From Pelagicoccus mobilis (GTDB taxonomy: Bacteria; Verrucomicrobiota; Verrucomicrobiia; Opitutales; Opitutaceae): a stretch of DNA of 64,000 nt. The position numbers and the translations under genes were made by a program. The stretch lies in NCBI RefSeq assembly GCF_016595505.1, contig NZ_JAENIL010000015.1, forward strand, positions 62,001 through 126,000, read 5' to 3'. The notes under the pieces are model-generated. The model was given only the letters and a program-made list of their open reading frames with translations, was not told the origin of the DNA and searched no databases. Positions 55,389 to 63,400 of the stretch are shown in pieces (within the stretch, counting starts at the first letter, position 1; the number at the start of each line of letters is the position of its first letter).

Positions 55389-56195
55389 TTAGAGCTCAGC
55401 TGCCAGCCGGTCACCAAGATGCACAATATCCGAACCAAAAATAACCTTCCCGCACCGAGTCACAGTTTCGCCCGGCATCAAATCCCCGAAAAGCGGCCGG
55501 CTATGCAAACAATGATGCTCGTCCGAGTTCGCGAGTGCTGAGTAGGACTGTTCGTATCCAAAAACTAAAGCCATACTACGATCAACCGACACTGCTCCCA
55601 CAATTGCAGGTGAATCGATCGCTACCCCACTCCGCCCCCAGAACCACTCATCCTTACCATCATACCAGTCTTCACTATGGCAGTACATCGATCGAATTGC
55701 GACTGTTCGATGGACCAAGCCCATAGACTTCATCTTTCCATCGGTTCTGACGAAACTTCGCATGACCTCATCATTGCCGATAAAAGCCTCGTTTCTCGCC
55801 TGAAAACACCCTCCGTCGCAATAAACCGACTTCACGTCCTCATCTGTTTCGTTTGTCAACGATACCGTGAGATCGACCATTCCATCACCGGGCACGATTT
55901 CCGCATATAGCGTAACCCCTCGCACGAAGTGCACATGCTGGCGAACTCCATTCGTATCCACAAGTCCCATACTTCGAACTTCTTCGATATACTCTTCGCT
56001 CGCTCGCCAGTGGTAGCACCAGCCTCCACTCCCCAACGGCTTCCAATCCGGCCTGCAATTCAAGGGCCATGCCATAATCGAACGCCCATCCGACATTACG
56101 ACTTCCGGAAACTGCAACTGCCATTCCAGCCCCCAGTCTTCATTGCAGATCTGCACCAAACGATCTCCCCCAATCGGGACTGTCTTTATCTTCAT
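55389..56195 (-). CDS. Hypothetical beta-rich protein paired with PqqD-like gene
   Basis: I do not recognise it. 268 residues, no signal peptide or membrane helix, aromatic-rich (GSGGWCYHWRASEEYI, SEDWYDGKDEWFWGR) and predicted to be mainly beta. Layout with paired tryptophans and histidines (RQHVHFVRG, EHHCLHSRP) suggests a sugar-binding or isomerase-like sandwich, for example of the mutarotase kind, but no motif settles it. It starts five bases after the PqqD-like gene stop and ends before a terminator. Confidence 0.65.
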   Translation of the reverse strand: MKIKTVPIGGDRLVQICNEDWGLEWQLQFPEVVMSDGRSIMAWPLNCRPDWKPLGSGGWCYHWRASEEYIEEVRSMGLVDTNGVRQHVHFVRGVTLYAEIVPGDGMVDLTVSLTNETDEDVKSVYCDGGCFQARNEAFIGNDEVMRSFVRTDGKMKSMGLVHRTVAIRSMYCHSEDWYDGKDEWFWGRSGVAIDSPAIVGAVSVDRSMALVFGYEQSYSALANSDEHHCLHSRPLFGDLMPGETVTRCGKVIFGSDIVHLGDRLAAEL

Positions 56196-56200
56196 CTTTT

Positions 56201-56608
56201 TTAAAACCAGCTCTCTTTGCCCGCTGGATGATCTATCACAACAAGCTCCTGCACCATGAGCGTCCTCAGATAGCCCACCACCAGCAATCGAGATTCGTGG
56301 AAATCAAGTCTCTCTTCTTCCGCAAACCAATCGATAAGGCTCTCCAAAGAAACCCCACCGATACATCTGTCGAGAATACACGCCCCAACAGGATCGATTC
56401 CGATCTTCTTCGTTTGCCGAAAGGGAAAGAGCGCCGAAAAAAACGGATTCATATACCAACGTTGCTTCACAGGCATCTCCACCACAAGACTACGATCCTC
56501 TTTCCTATCCCAGTCACGGATCGTCCTGCTTAAATAGATTCGAGCCTTCAAGGCATCTGGCCAATGAATTTCCTTGTATCCACTTTTCACGAGAGCATCT
56601 CCCTCCAA
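56201..56608 (-). CDS. PqqD-like winged-helix protein
   Basis: 135 residues. The C-terminal 65 residues (IGIDPVGACILDRCIGGVSL, ESLIDWFAEEE, VGYLRTLMVQELVVI) fit the PqqD/RRE fold: D-x-V/G-x-x-I-W/L-x-x-x-G start, helix, and x-x-F-L/Y-x-x-L-x-x-x-x-L-V end. The N-terminal 65 resemble those of Planctomycete/Verrucomicrobial PqqD-like proteins (IYLSRTIRDW then MNPFFSALFP). No radical SAM or precursor peptide gene is near, so a role in peptide modification is not implied; it may bind a small partner. Confidence 0.7.
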   Translation of the reverse strand: MEGDALVKSGYKEIHWPDALKARIYLSRTIRDWDRKEDRSLVVEMPVKQRWYMNPFFSALFPFRQTKKIGIDPVGACILDRCIGGVSLESLIDWFAEEERLDFHESRLLVVGYLRTLMVQELVVIDHPAGKESWF

Positions 56609-56657
56609 AAACCTACTGTCCCAATTCTCCTAGCAATTTCTGGTAGAATGTTTCGAC

Positions 56658-57401
56658 TCAATCAACATAGCCAAATCCATCCGAGCCCGCTCCAACAGAG
56701 GGCACTACGCTTTCCCGCAACTCCTTTATCCATCGGATCGCATCCCGCCCCTTTTCCTCGTTAAAACGAGAGGTCGGCCACGCCACAGCCAACAATGGTT
56801 CACCCTTCCCCACACTATAACCGTACGCCGCCACCGCAATCACACCAGGCACGCTCTCTTCCCGATTCCAGGCAATTCCTTCTTGTTTGATTTTCTGATA
56901 CTCGTCTTCCTTTCCCTCGGGCCAATCCTCGCTCCGTCCTTCCCGACCCAATACAAGTTTCCCAATCGCCGATTCCAAAAATCCGTGTACCGTAAGCGGA
57001 GCAGGTGCCACGCGGATCGCATGATCCCATTCGATACAATCGATGTGCACTATGCCACGCCCCTCACGCACTCCAAGCAGGACAAGCTCGCGCACCTTTT
57101 CAGATAGCGCAGTCAGTAAACCTCGATACTGCTGTCGAAAACGACCATATCGATCCCGTTGCGACCAAGAATAGAACAACTCCGTCAAAGCGCACTTGCG
57201 ATTCGAATACGCAACGAATCCGTAATCCTCCAAACTCTGCAAGATCCTCACCACATTGGAACGCGGCCACCCCATTTTCTCTGTAATTTCGATTGTCCTC
57301 AATCCCTCCGGATAAGCCGCCAGTAGCGAAACCACATCCAAGCCCTTAAGTAGAGAGGTTGAGACCGATCGATCCTGAGTTCTCTTCACTCCCTTAGCCA
57401 T
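56658..57401 (-). CDS. IclR-family transcriptional regulator
   Basis: 247 residues. N-terminal winged helix: SLLKGLDVVSLLAAYPEGLR, TIEITEKMGWPRSNVVRILQ (recognition helix) and SLEDYGFVAYSNRKCALT. The effector-binding domain spans about 90-245 with VPGVIAVAAYGYSVGKGEP, which matches the IclR family ligand pocket loop. IclR proteins respond to small carboxylates or sugar products. It is divergent from the RraA fragment and amidase 2, and in the shared gap lies operator site 3 (80 bases upstream). A small PqqD-like operon follows 49 bases downstream. Confidence 0.92.
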   Translation of the reverse strand: MAKGVKRTQDRSVSTSLLKGLDVVSLLAAYPEGLRTIEITEKMGWPRSNVVRILQSLEDYGFVAYSNRKCALTELFYSWSQRDRYGRFRQQYRGLLTALSEKVRELVLLGVREGRGIVHIDCIEWDHAIRVAPAPLTVHGFLESAIGKLVLGREGRSEDWPEGKEDEYQKIKQEGIAWNREESVPGVIAVAAYGYSVGKGEPLLAVAWPTSRFNEEKGRDAIRWIKELRESVVPSVGAGSDGFGYVD

Positions 57402-57481
57402 TTACCTGACCTCGCAAGTTACCCTTATCAGAAGGAGAAGCCCCAATGGCCGTTATACGGCTTTTTCCGTCTCTCAATTGA

Positions 57482-57501
57482 CAAAGGAATCGATTCATAT
57501 G
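57482..57501. promoter_or_regulatory. Operator-like palindrome, site 3 (best copy)
   Basis: CAAAGGAATCGATTCATATG matches the consensus at 18 of 20 positions. It overlaps the last two bases of a TTGACA -35-like box (57478-57483), the same juxtaposition as in site 2. It serves iclR (minus) or the RraA/amidase side (plus). Confidence 0.65.
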
Positions 57502-57515
57502 TCGAAATATAGGTT

Positions 57516-57691
57516 ATGCGATGGAAGAATGACGAGCAATTATTTGAGCCCAGCCCGAAAGAATTGTTCACCGCAGTCCTCTGCAACGGCACGGACCTTA
57601 TAGGTCACCATTACCTTCCGCCGGAAGTTCAACCTTACGCAACGGCATGATTCCTGTCGGCCAAGGCAGCGAGACTTTCGACGCTCCGTAA
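57516..57691 (+). pseudogene. Decayed 5' fragment of an RraA-family gene
   Basis: The ATG at 57516 reads MRWKNDEQLFEPSPKELFTA and then LPPEVQPYATA up to a TGA at 57648. These resemble the N-terminus of RraA-type proteins (W-K-N-D-E-x-L-F, E-L-F-T-A-V, L-P-P-x-x-x-P). One base in +2 frame at 57635 continues as LRNGMIPVGQGSETFDAP, matching the next RraA block (R-x-x-M-x-x-x-G-R/Q), until TAA at 57691. So one frameshift near 57640 and loss of everything after about residue 60. The rest (about 160-240 residues) is missing; amidase 2 begins 26 bases later. RraA-like enzymes are often aldolases. Confidence 0.65.
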
Positions 57692-57717
57692 CCAACGCCG
57701 TATCCATAAAAAGCGAA

Positions 57718-58614
57718 ATGAAACACGAATCTCACAAAGTCCCACCCTATCACAACTCTGACGCTCAAATCCTGAGCATTGGCCTGTGCCAGGTAGAAAC
57801 CCACCCATTCGAATGTGATCAAAACCGAGCACGCACCCTAAAAGCCCTTAGAGATGCAGGTGAACTCGGTTGCGAAGTCGCTATCACGCCCGAGTGCTCC
57901 GTTCATGGATACGGATTTCTTGACGACAAGGAGTTACTCAAAACCAAAGTTACCCAAGCCGCAGAAACACAAAGCGGCGCCCTCGTAACCGGAGCCGCAG
58001 AAATCGCCCAACAATACAAGATGGCGATCGCCGTTGGTTATGCAGAAGCAGCCGATGGCGTTCTCTACAACGCCACCACACTACTCGATGCGAAGGGTGA
58101 AATCGCTGCCCACTACCGAAAGGTGCATCTGCGTGACTTCGAGTCTCACGCCTTCGGCAGCGTATTCCACCCCGGCAACGAGTTCCCTGTAGTTGACCTT
58201 AAACTACGCAACGGACCGCTGCGTGCCGGCATTATGATCTGCTTCGACCGCGAGATCCCTGAATCTGTTCGCTCGCTACGAGCCCAAGGCGCCGAGCTCA
58301 TCCTCTGCCCACTCGCCTGTGACACAGAGCCACTCGACGCTCCGCAGAACTTTGCAGAAAACGAGATGACCACACGTATCCGCGCCGCGGAGAACGAGCT
58401 CTACATCGTCGTGAACAACCATGCTAACCGCTTCAACGGCGGCACCTTTATAGTAGGCCCAGCCGGCGAGTCGATCATTCAGCTCGGCGAAGCGCCCGAG
58501 GTAAAGCGTGTCGATCTCCCCATCGGAGGCTTCCGAGAACTCTTCCGCACCAATCCCTACACCTGGATGGGCTGGGGCTACCGCCGAGAAGACGTATACA
58601 GCAAGTACCTTTAG
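57718..58614 (+). CDS. Carbon-nitrogen hydrolase (nitrilase superfamily) 2
   Basis: 298 residues; Glu in VAITPECSVHGYG near 61, Lys in AAHYRKVHLRDF near 127, Cys in AGIMICFDREIPE near 167 give the complete triad. Other blocks (AENELYIVVNNHANRFNGG) match the aliphatic amidase/beta-alanine synthase branch. It differs clearly from amidase 1 in the catalytic contexts, so the two are not recent duplicates. It lies alone behind the RraA fragment, whose promoter region with operator site 3 probably drives it. Confidence 0.9.
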   Translation: MKHESHKVPPYHNSDAQILSIGLCQVETHPFECDQNRARTLKALRDAGELGCEVAITPECSVHGYGFLDDKELLKTKVTQAAETQSGALVTGAAEIAQQYKMAIAVGYAEAADGVLYNATTLLDAKGEIAAHYRKVHLRDFESHAFGSVFHPGNEFPVVDLKLRNGPLRAGIMICFDREIPESVRSLRAQGAELILCPLACDTEPLDAPQNFAENEMTTRIRAAENELYIVVNNHANRFNGGTFIVGPAGESIIQLGEAPEVKRVDLPIGGFRELFRTNPYTWMGWGYRREDVYSKYL

Positions 58615-58640
58615 AGCGATTTTCAAATGAGCTCTTTGCT

Positions 58641-58709
58641 GGTTCGATCCCAAATCGAAGCAGTGCAAGGCTCTGCACTGATGCCGCGATCTTCGGTTTG
58701 GACTGAACC
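58641..58709 (+). repeat. Nested inverted repeat (possible structured RNA or terminator)
   Basis: GGTTCGATCCCAAATCGAAG pairs imperfectly (one bulge) with CTTCGGTTTGGACTGAACC; inside, CAGTGCA pairs with TGCACTG (58661-58680). It starts 27 bases past the amidase 2 stop. No T run follows. Confidence 0.55.
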
Positions 58710-58884
58710 GCTTCGACAGATAAATAAGGCAAGCCCCCTCCCACTCAGTGGGTGCACGTGCGGATGTGAAACGACACTCGACTTGGGCTAAACAGAGAGC
58801 AGACCGCGAAAGCGTCTCGATACAAGTCCTATTCATTAGCTATGCCGATTGGTTTCGATGCGATTCCACGGCTAAGTCGCCACC

Positions 58885-58904
58885 AAATCGAATCGTTTCC
58901 TTTC
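58885..58904. promoter_or_regulatory. Operator-like palindrome, site 4 (weak)
   Basis: AAATCGAATCGTTTCCTTTC keeps the core GAATCGTTTCCT but matches only 13 of 20 consensus positions. It lies 262 bases upstream of the lacI start, which is too far for simple repression. Confidence 0.4.
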
Positions 58905-59084
58905 ACAAACGACCACGTCGAATGCAATGGTCACCTGTCAATGAGGCATTGTTCGAGAAACGGTCCAAGAAGTGGAACGTACAAACCTACGCCAATATGG
59001 TCGCCCCCAATCATTAGGCTTGCTTGACAGCCAAAAGATTTACATCTCAAGGGAAGGCGATAGGAACTACCTATTACTGTTTCA

Positions 59085-59090
59085 TATAAT
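59085..59090 (+). promoter_or_regulatory. Candidate -10 box of lacI
   Basis: Perfect TATAAT, 76 bases upstream of the lacI ATG. The -35 at 17 bases spacing (AGGAAC) is poor. TTGACA at 59024 is too far away. Confidence 0.4.
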
Positions 59091-59166
59091 ATTCCTACAA
59101 GACCGAATCTGGTCCACCCATGCTTCCCGGATTCGAGCTCTTTTTAAAGTAAACTCCTTTTATTCA

Positions 59167-60210
59167 ATGCCTCCTACTCTCAAACAAGTCGCCAAAGAAG
59201 CTGGCGTAGCACCGAGCACAGCATCAGGTATCCTAACAGGACGCTCTGATTCCTGGGCCTCTGAACAAACTCGAAAGAGAGTTTTGGGCGCCGCAGAAAA
59301 GCTGGGCTACAAAGCCAACCGTTTTGCGCGTGGCTTACGCACGGGCTCTTTCCAAACCGTCGGACTTCTAGTTCCGGATCTACTAAATCCAGTTTACACG
59401 GCCTATGCCAGAGAGATCGAGGAGGTACTCGAAAAAGCTGGCTACTCGCTCGTCGTCGAAGAGTCGAAAGCCGACCTGAAATGTGAGAAGGATGCGGTCA
59501 AGAAACTGTTGTCCTCCCAAATCGACGGCATGCTCTGCTTCTTCATGGACATCAAGGCCCACGAAAAGCAGTTCACTCAAAACAAGCCCAAAGGACTCTC
59601 CATGGTGTTCTTCGGAGACACCTTCCCAAACTCGGGTATCGACAATGTACAGATCGACTTCGGCCGAGGCACAAAGGAAGCGATCGAAGAACTGATCAAG
59701 CTGGGACATAAGAAAATTGGCGTGCTACTCGGCTACCACCCCGTCCCCGAGGAAAGAGCGATATCGGACAGCCGTATGAATTTTTTCCGCGATGTACTGA
59801 GCAAGCACAATTTGCCTTTCGAGGATTCGAACCTCCTGCAATCCGGGCACACCACCCAAAACGCATACGACCGCTTCAAAGAGTATCTAGAAACGACACC
59901 TACCGATGAAAGAGTGACTGCGGTATTCGCGATCAATGACATCCTCGCCCTTGGTGTTATGCGTGCTGCAATCGACCATGGTTTGAAACTCCCTCAGGAC
60001 TTATCCATCATCGGAGTAGATAATACTCCGATGTCCCAATTCCTTCCGATTTCGCTCAGCTCAGTAGGCTACCCCATTCGCGAAATCGCGAAGACCGCAG
60101 CAGACTTCCTGCTCTCACGAATGGGCGGAGAAAAGGACCCGCAACGCGAAGTCATGTTCTCCACCCGCCTCATCAGCAGAGAGAGTATAGCCCCCGCGCC
60201 GAAAGCCTAG
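59167..60210 (+). CDS. LacI-family transcriptional regulator
   Basis: 347 residues from the ATG at 59167. HTH TLKQVAKEAGVAPSTASGIL (residues 4-23) with hinge GYKANRFARGLRTGS near 47-61 and the periplasmic-binding-protein-like ligand domain TVGLLVPDLLNPVYT to the end. The recognition helix begins V-A-P-S-T-A-S, as in sugar-operon repressors. Family members bind palindromes with a central CG step, and the window has five such sites near catabolic genes, so I infer that this protein controls them. The ligand is unknown. Confidence 0.95.
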   Translation: MPPTLKQVAKEAGVAPSTASGILTGRSDSWASEQTRKRVLGAAEKLGYKANRFARGLRTGSFQTVGLLVPDLLNPVYTAYAREIEEVLEKAGYSLVVEESKADLKCEKDAVKKLLSSQIDGMLCFFMDIKAHEKQFTQNKPKGLSMVFFGDTFPNSGIDNVQIDFGRGTKEAIEELIKLGHKKIGVLLGYHPVPEERAISDSRMNFFRDVLSKHNLPFEDSNLLQSGHTTQNAYDRFKEYLETTPTDERVTAVFAINDILALGVMRAAIDHGLKLPQDLSIIGVDNTPMSQFLPISLSSVGYPIREIAKTAADFLLSRMGGEKDPQREVMFSTRLISRESIAPAPKA

Positions 60211-60232
60211 GGGAACAACGCAGTACGCATTC

Positions 60233-60263
60233 AGCTCGCCTGCCTTTGGTCAGCCGGCGAGCT
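60233..60263. terminator. Hairpin between convergent lacI and rhamnosidase
   Basis: AGCTCGCC pairs with GGCGAGCT around a 15-base loop, 22 bases past the lacI stop. No T run; the assignment is tentative. The remaining 200 bases to 60468 show no gene. Confidence 0.5.
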
Positions 60264-60467
60264 AGCAAGAGTGCGGGCGAAACGAGCCGTGTCCTCAGCA
60301 TGCAAAACCGGCTTCATTGTTATTACCACACAGCTCTCATATTGTAATAACTGGATCAATACAGACTGTCAGCTGCGAAACACAGATTTTCACCTTGAGA
60401 CGTTACGTTCACACACGACCCGACAAGAACGGGTGAGTCACGATTCACCCCAGTTATCGATGCCCCT

Positions 60468-63400
60468 TTATTGAGGAACCTTTTCAACGAGCGTTACCCC
60501 AATGGTATCAACAACATCAATCCCTTCTGGCACTTCCAGATCGCCAAACACTTCATCGCCATCTCTCCAGACTTCGACCTTCAGGATACCATGAGGTGTC
60601 GGAATCGCCCCTTCCGCCTTTTCAAGGTCACCCAATTGCGGACAGAAACGGATTCTTGAGAATCCTGGCGAAACCGGATGAATGCCCAGTACTTCAGTCG
60701 ACAAGAAATAAGTCGGAGCTGCTGACCATCCATGACAGTGGCTACGCGTTAGACGTCCTGTTCGCAAGGACCACATTTCCCAGAAAGTCGAAGCGCCTTC
60801 CTCAATCATGAAGCCCCAGTTTTCACGGACCGAGTCCAAGATCTTCTGATACTGCTTCTCCTCTGAGAGAATCTCCAAGATGAAAAACTGGAAAAATGGG
60901 CTTCCTGATTTCACAAAACTTTCAGGTGGAGAGAAAGCCTTTTCGCGGCACATTCCTCTTCTCTGCACCGTATCAGGAACATTGGCTCGCAAAGCAACCG
61001 TCTGTGTTTGCTGGCTGAATACCGTACTCGGTTTGCCATCCTTGTGCACACAGTCAATGTACGCCCCCTCTTCGTCGGACCACAGATGAGAATTGATAGC
61101 CAAACGAACTTTGTTGGCTTGATCTCGGAAAACCTCAGCCCAATGGCCTTCACCCAACCAATCAGCCAACTCGGCCGTTTCGTTCAGAGCTAGGACCAAG
61201 AAGCAATTATTATGAGTCACCACGCCTTCATTGGGCGTATCCATAGCAGCCCAATCGAACATATTCCACGCATGAATTTCGAATAAACCGTCATCATTTA
61301 GACACTGACGAATCCCCTCGAAGTTTCGACGCACAAAGCGGAACAGCTTGGTCGCACCTGGGAAGTCGCCAGTGAAAAGTAGATACTCGCGGCAAGAACG
61401 CATCCACAAGAACACCCAAGCTGGAAGAATACTTCGCTCCGCGCTTGGAAGATGACTTTCGATAATTGCAGAGCGCTCCAAGCTTTCCCCCGACAAACGT
61501 AAACAACGATACCAGAGACGAGGATCGCCGTTGACCATCCAGTCAACCAAAGCCTCGTTACGGCCATCGCCTACCCAGAAGACCTGTTCGTAGGTTGGAC
61601 AATCCGTATATACATCCTCGGAGCAGCAGCGTAAAGTGTGAGCACCAACTTCCCATATGCGATTTAGCAATCGGTCATCACATGAAAAACTTCCTGTATT
61701 TTTCTGCGGATACGCTACGAAATGTGCTCTGATCTTGTGGAAGGTAACAGGTCTCTTGGCATTGCGTACGATAATCCAGCTGTACTGGAATCCGCGCCGC
61801 ACTACGCTGCGATAGCTCTGGCGACCTTCACGACAGGTGTAGCGGAAGGTATTGTTCATACCCTCAGCATAGTTTTGACGACCATCCTTCTGGATGAACT
61901 CAAAATTGTGCACATCGATCATGGCTCCTTCGGGAGCGTCGATCTCGATCTCATGATCACCCACCACCATGTCTCCAAAATCAACGAGGAAACGCAGCGC
62001 ATAAGTATCATCTTCTATAGACGGAATCTCAAACGCATGCTCATGGGCATCGCTCAAATCAGGATCGAAAACAGTCTCACCTAGATCGATTGGCGTATCC
62101 GCAATCGCCGCTAGGAATACATCGTCGCACAACGCATCCTTGGCCGCAATCGCTTGGTATACACCTTCAAAAGCCGACAAAGCCTCCATTGCATTCACTG
62201 GACTTCCTGCTTCCCAGGAGTTCACCTCGTCCTGCACGCGGGCGCAGTTCTCAACCGTACCTCCCTGGGCGAACTCACGTGGAGATGCCACTACGAAACT
62301 GTGAATTTTGCCGCGTAGCTCTTCCGCCTCCTCGTCGGTGTAACGAAAGGGGCCGAGGAAGGCAAAGGCCTCCAAATCGGGAACGTCTAACTCGCCACGC
62401 GCCGACCAAGTTACAGCCTCCTCAGTATCGACATCGATCGAAATCTGAGGAAAAAGGCTCACGCCATAGTCCACACCTTCCTCCTTCGGGAAATAGTCTG
62501 GCAGAGGAATAATCAGGCGATTCCAGCCCTTCACTAGCTTGGCATTTTCTTTGATCGCCGCACGGGAGAAACCACCTGGCAAGCGTCCGATTTCTTCTCC
62601 GTTGAGGAACATGGGTCCCTGGTGGTACCAGTGCGGGCGCATGAACTGGATATCCTGATCCTTCGGGCTATGAATCTGAGTGAACAAATGCCCCTTGTAG
62701 ATGATTGGAGCGGATAGTTTCTCATGCGGGCAGCAGTAGGCCCGGAGATTGATCGTCCAGTGGTAACGTGAAGGTTTCACCACTGAGAAATCCGTAATCT
62801 GCTTTGGTGCCCATTCCTCGGATTCAAGAAGCGGAATCTCTCGCAACCTAAGGCGTGGATGCGGGGCCAAAATCGCCTCGCTGTCCTTCCAGCCGCAATC
62901 CTGCATGCCTGGCTCCCACCATGCATTTTCCTTGGTCGCGTCAAAACGCTCTTCGAAAGCCATTTGCAAACTCATACGCGGAGCCCCCGAATCAAAGCCC
63001 TGCGACACCTTGGACTGCCAGGTCTCGTCCGAGTAGAGCGTGCGCGCTCCGCCACTCTGGCCGTCACGAATAGTGATTGCCGCCGCCATACCGGGAGCAT
63101 TCGGGATGTACTGCATCGTGCCTTCGCCGTAGGCGAGTACGAGTACGGCGATCAGATTCGCACCTTCCTGGCAAAGCTCGGTGAGATCGTACTCGTCAAC
63201 CTCCCAGTGCGCTGGCCATGCGCGAGCAGGGCCGATACCGGCTCGCTTGCCATTCACCCAAAGAATATATCGAGAGTCCGCAGTGAGACGTAAACGAGCT
63301 CTCTCGCCTTTCTGCAAATTGAACTCCTTCTTGAATCCGATGTACGCGTTGCGAGGCGGCACCTCCTCACCGGTCCAGATCCACCCCATCTTCTCCTTGC

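Larger units (their letters stand above)
57402..57717. other. Divergent gap with operator and gene remnant
   Basis: Contains TTGACA at 57478-57483, operator site 3 at 57482-57501 and a decayed RraA-family fragment (57516-57691). No complete gene. No convincing -10 box for the plus direction was seen at normal spacing from TTGACA. Confidence 0.6.
58615..59166. other. Intergenic region upstream of lacI with large inverted repeat
   Basis: 552 bases with no supported coding frame. The frame of lacI stays open upstream to 58972, but that stretch lacks conserved sequence. It holds the inverted repeat 58641-58709, operator site 4 at 58885-58904 and a TATAAT box at 59085-59090. Confidence 0.6.

Noticed and set aside
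58972-59166. N-terminal extension of the LacI protein by 65 residues
   Set aside because: LacI-family HTHs lie at the very N-terminus; the extension contains the TATAAT box and is basic/aromatic without family resemblance.
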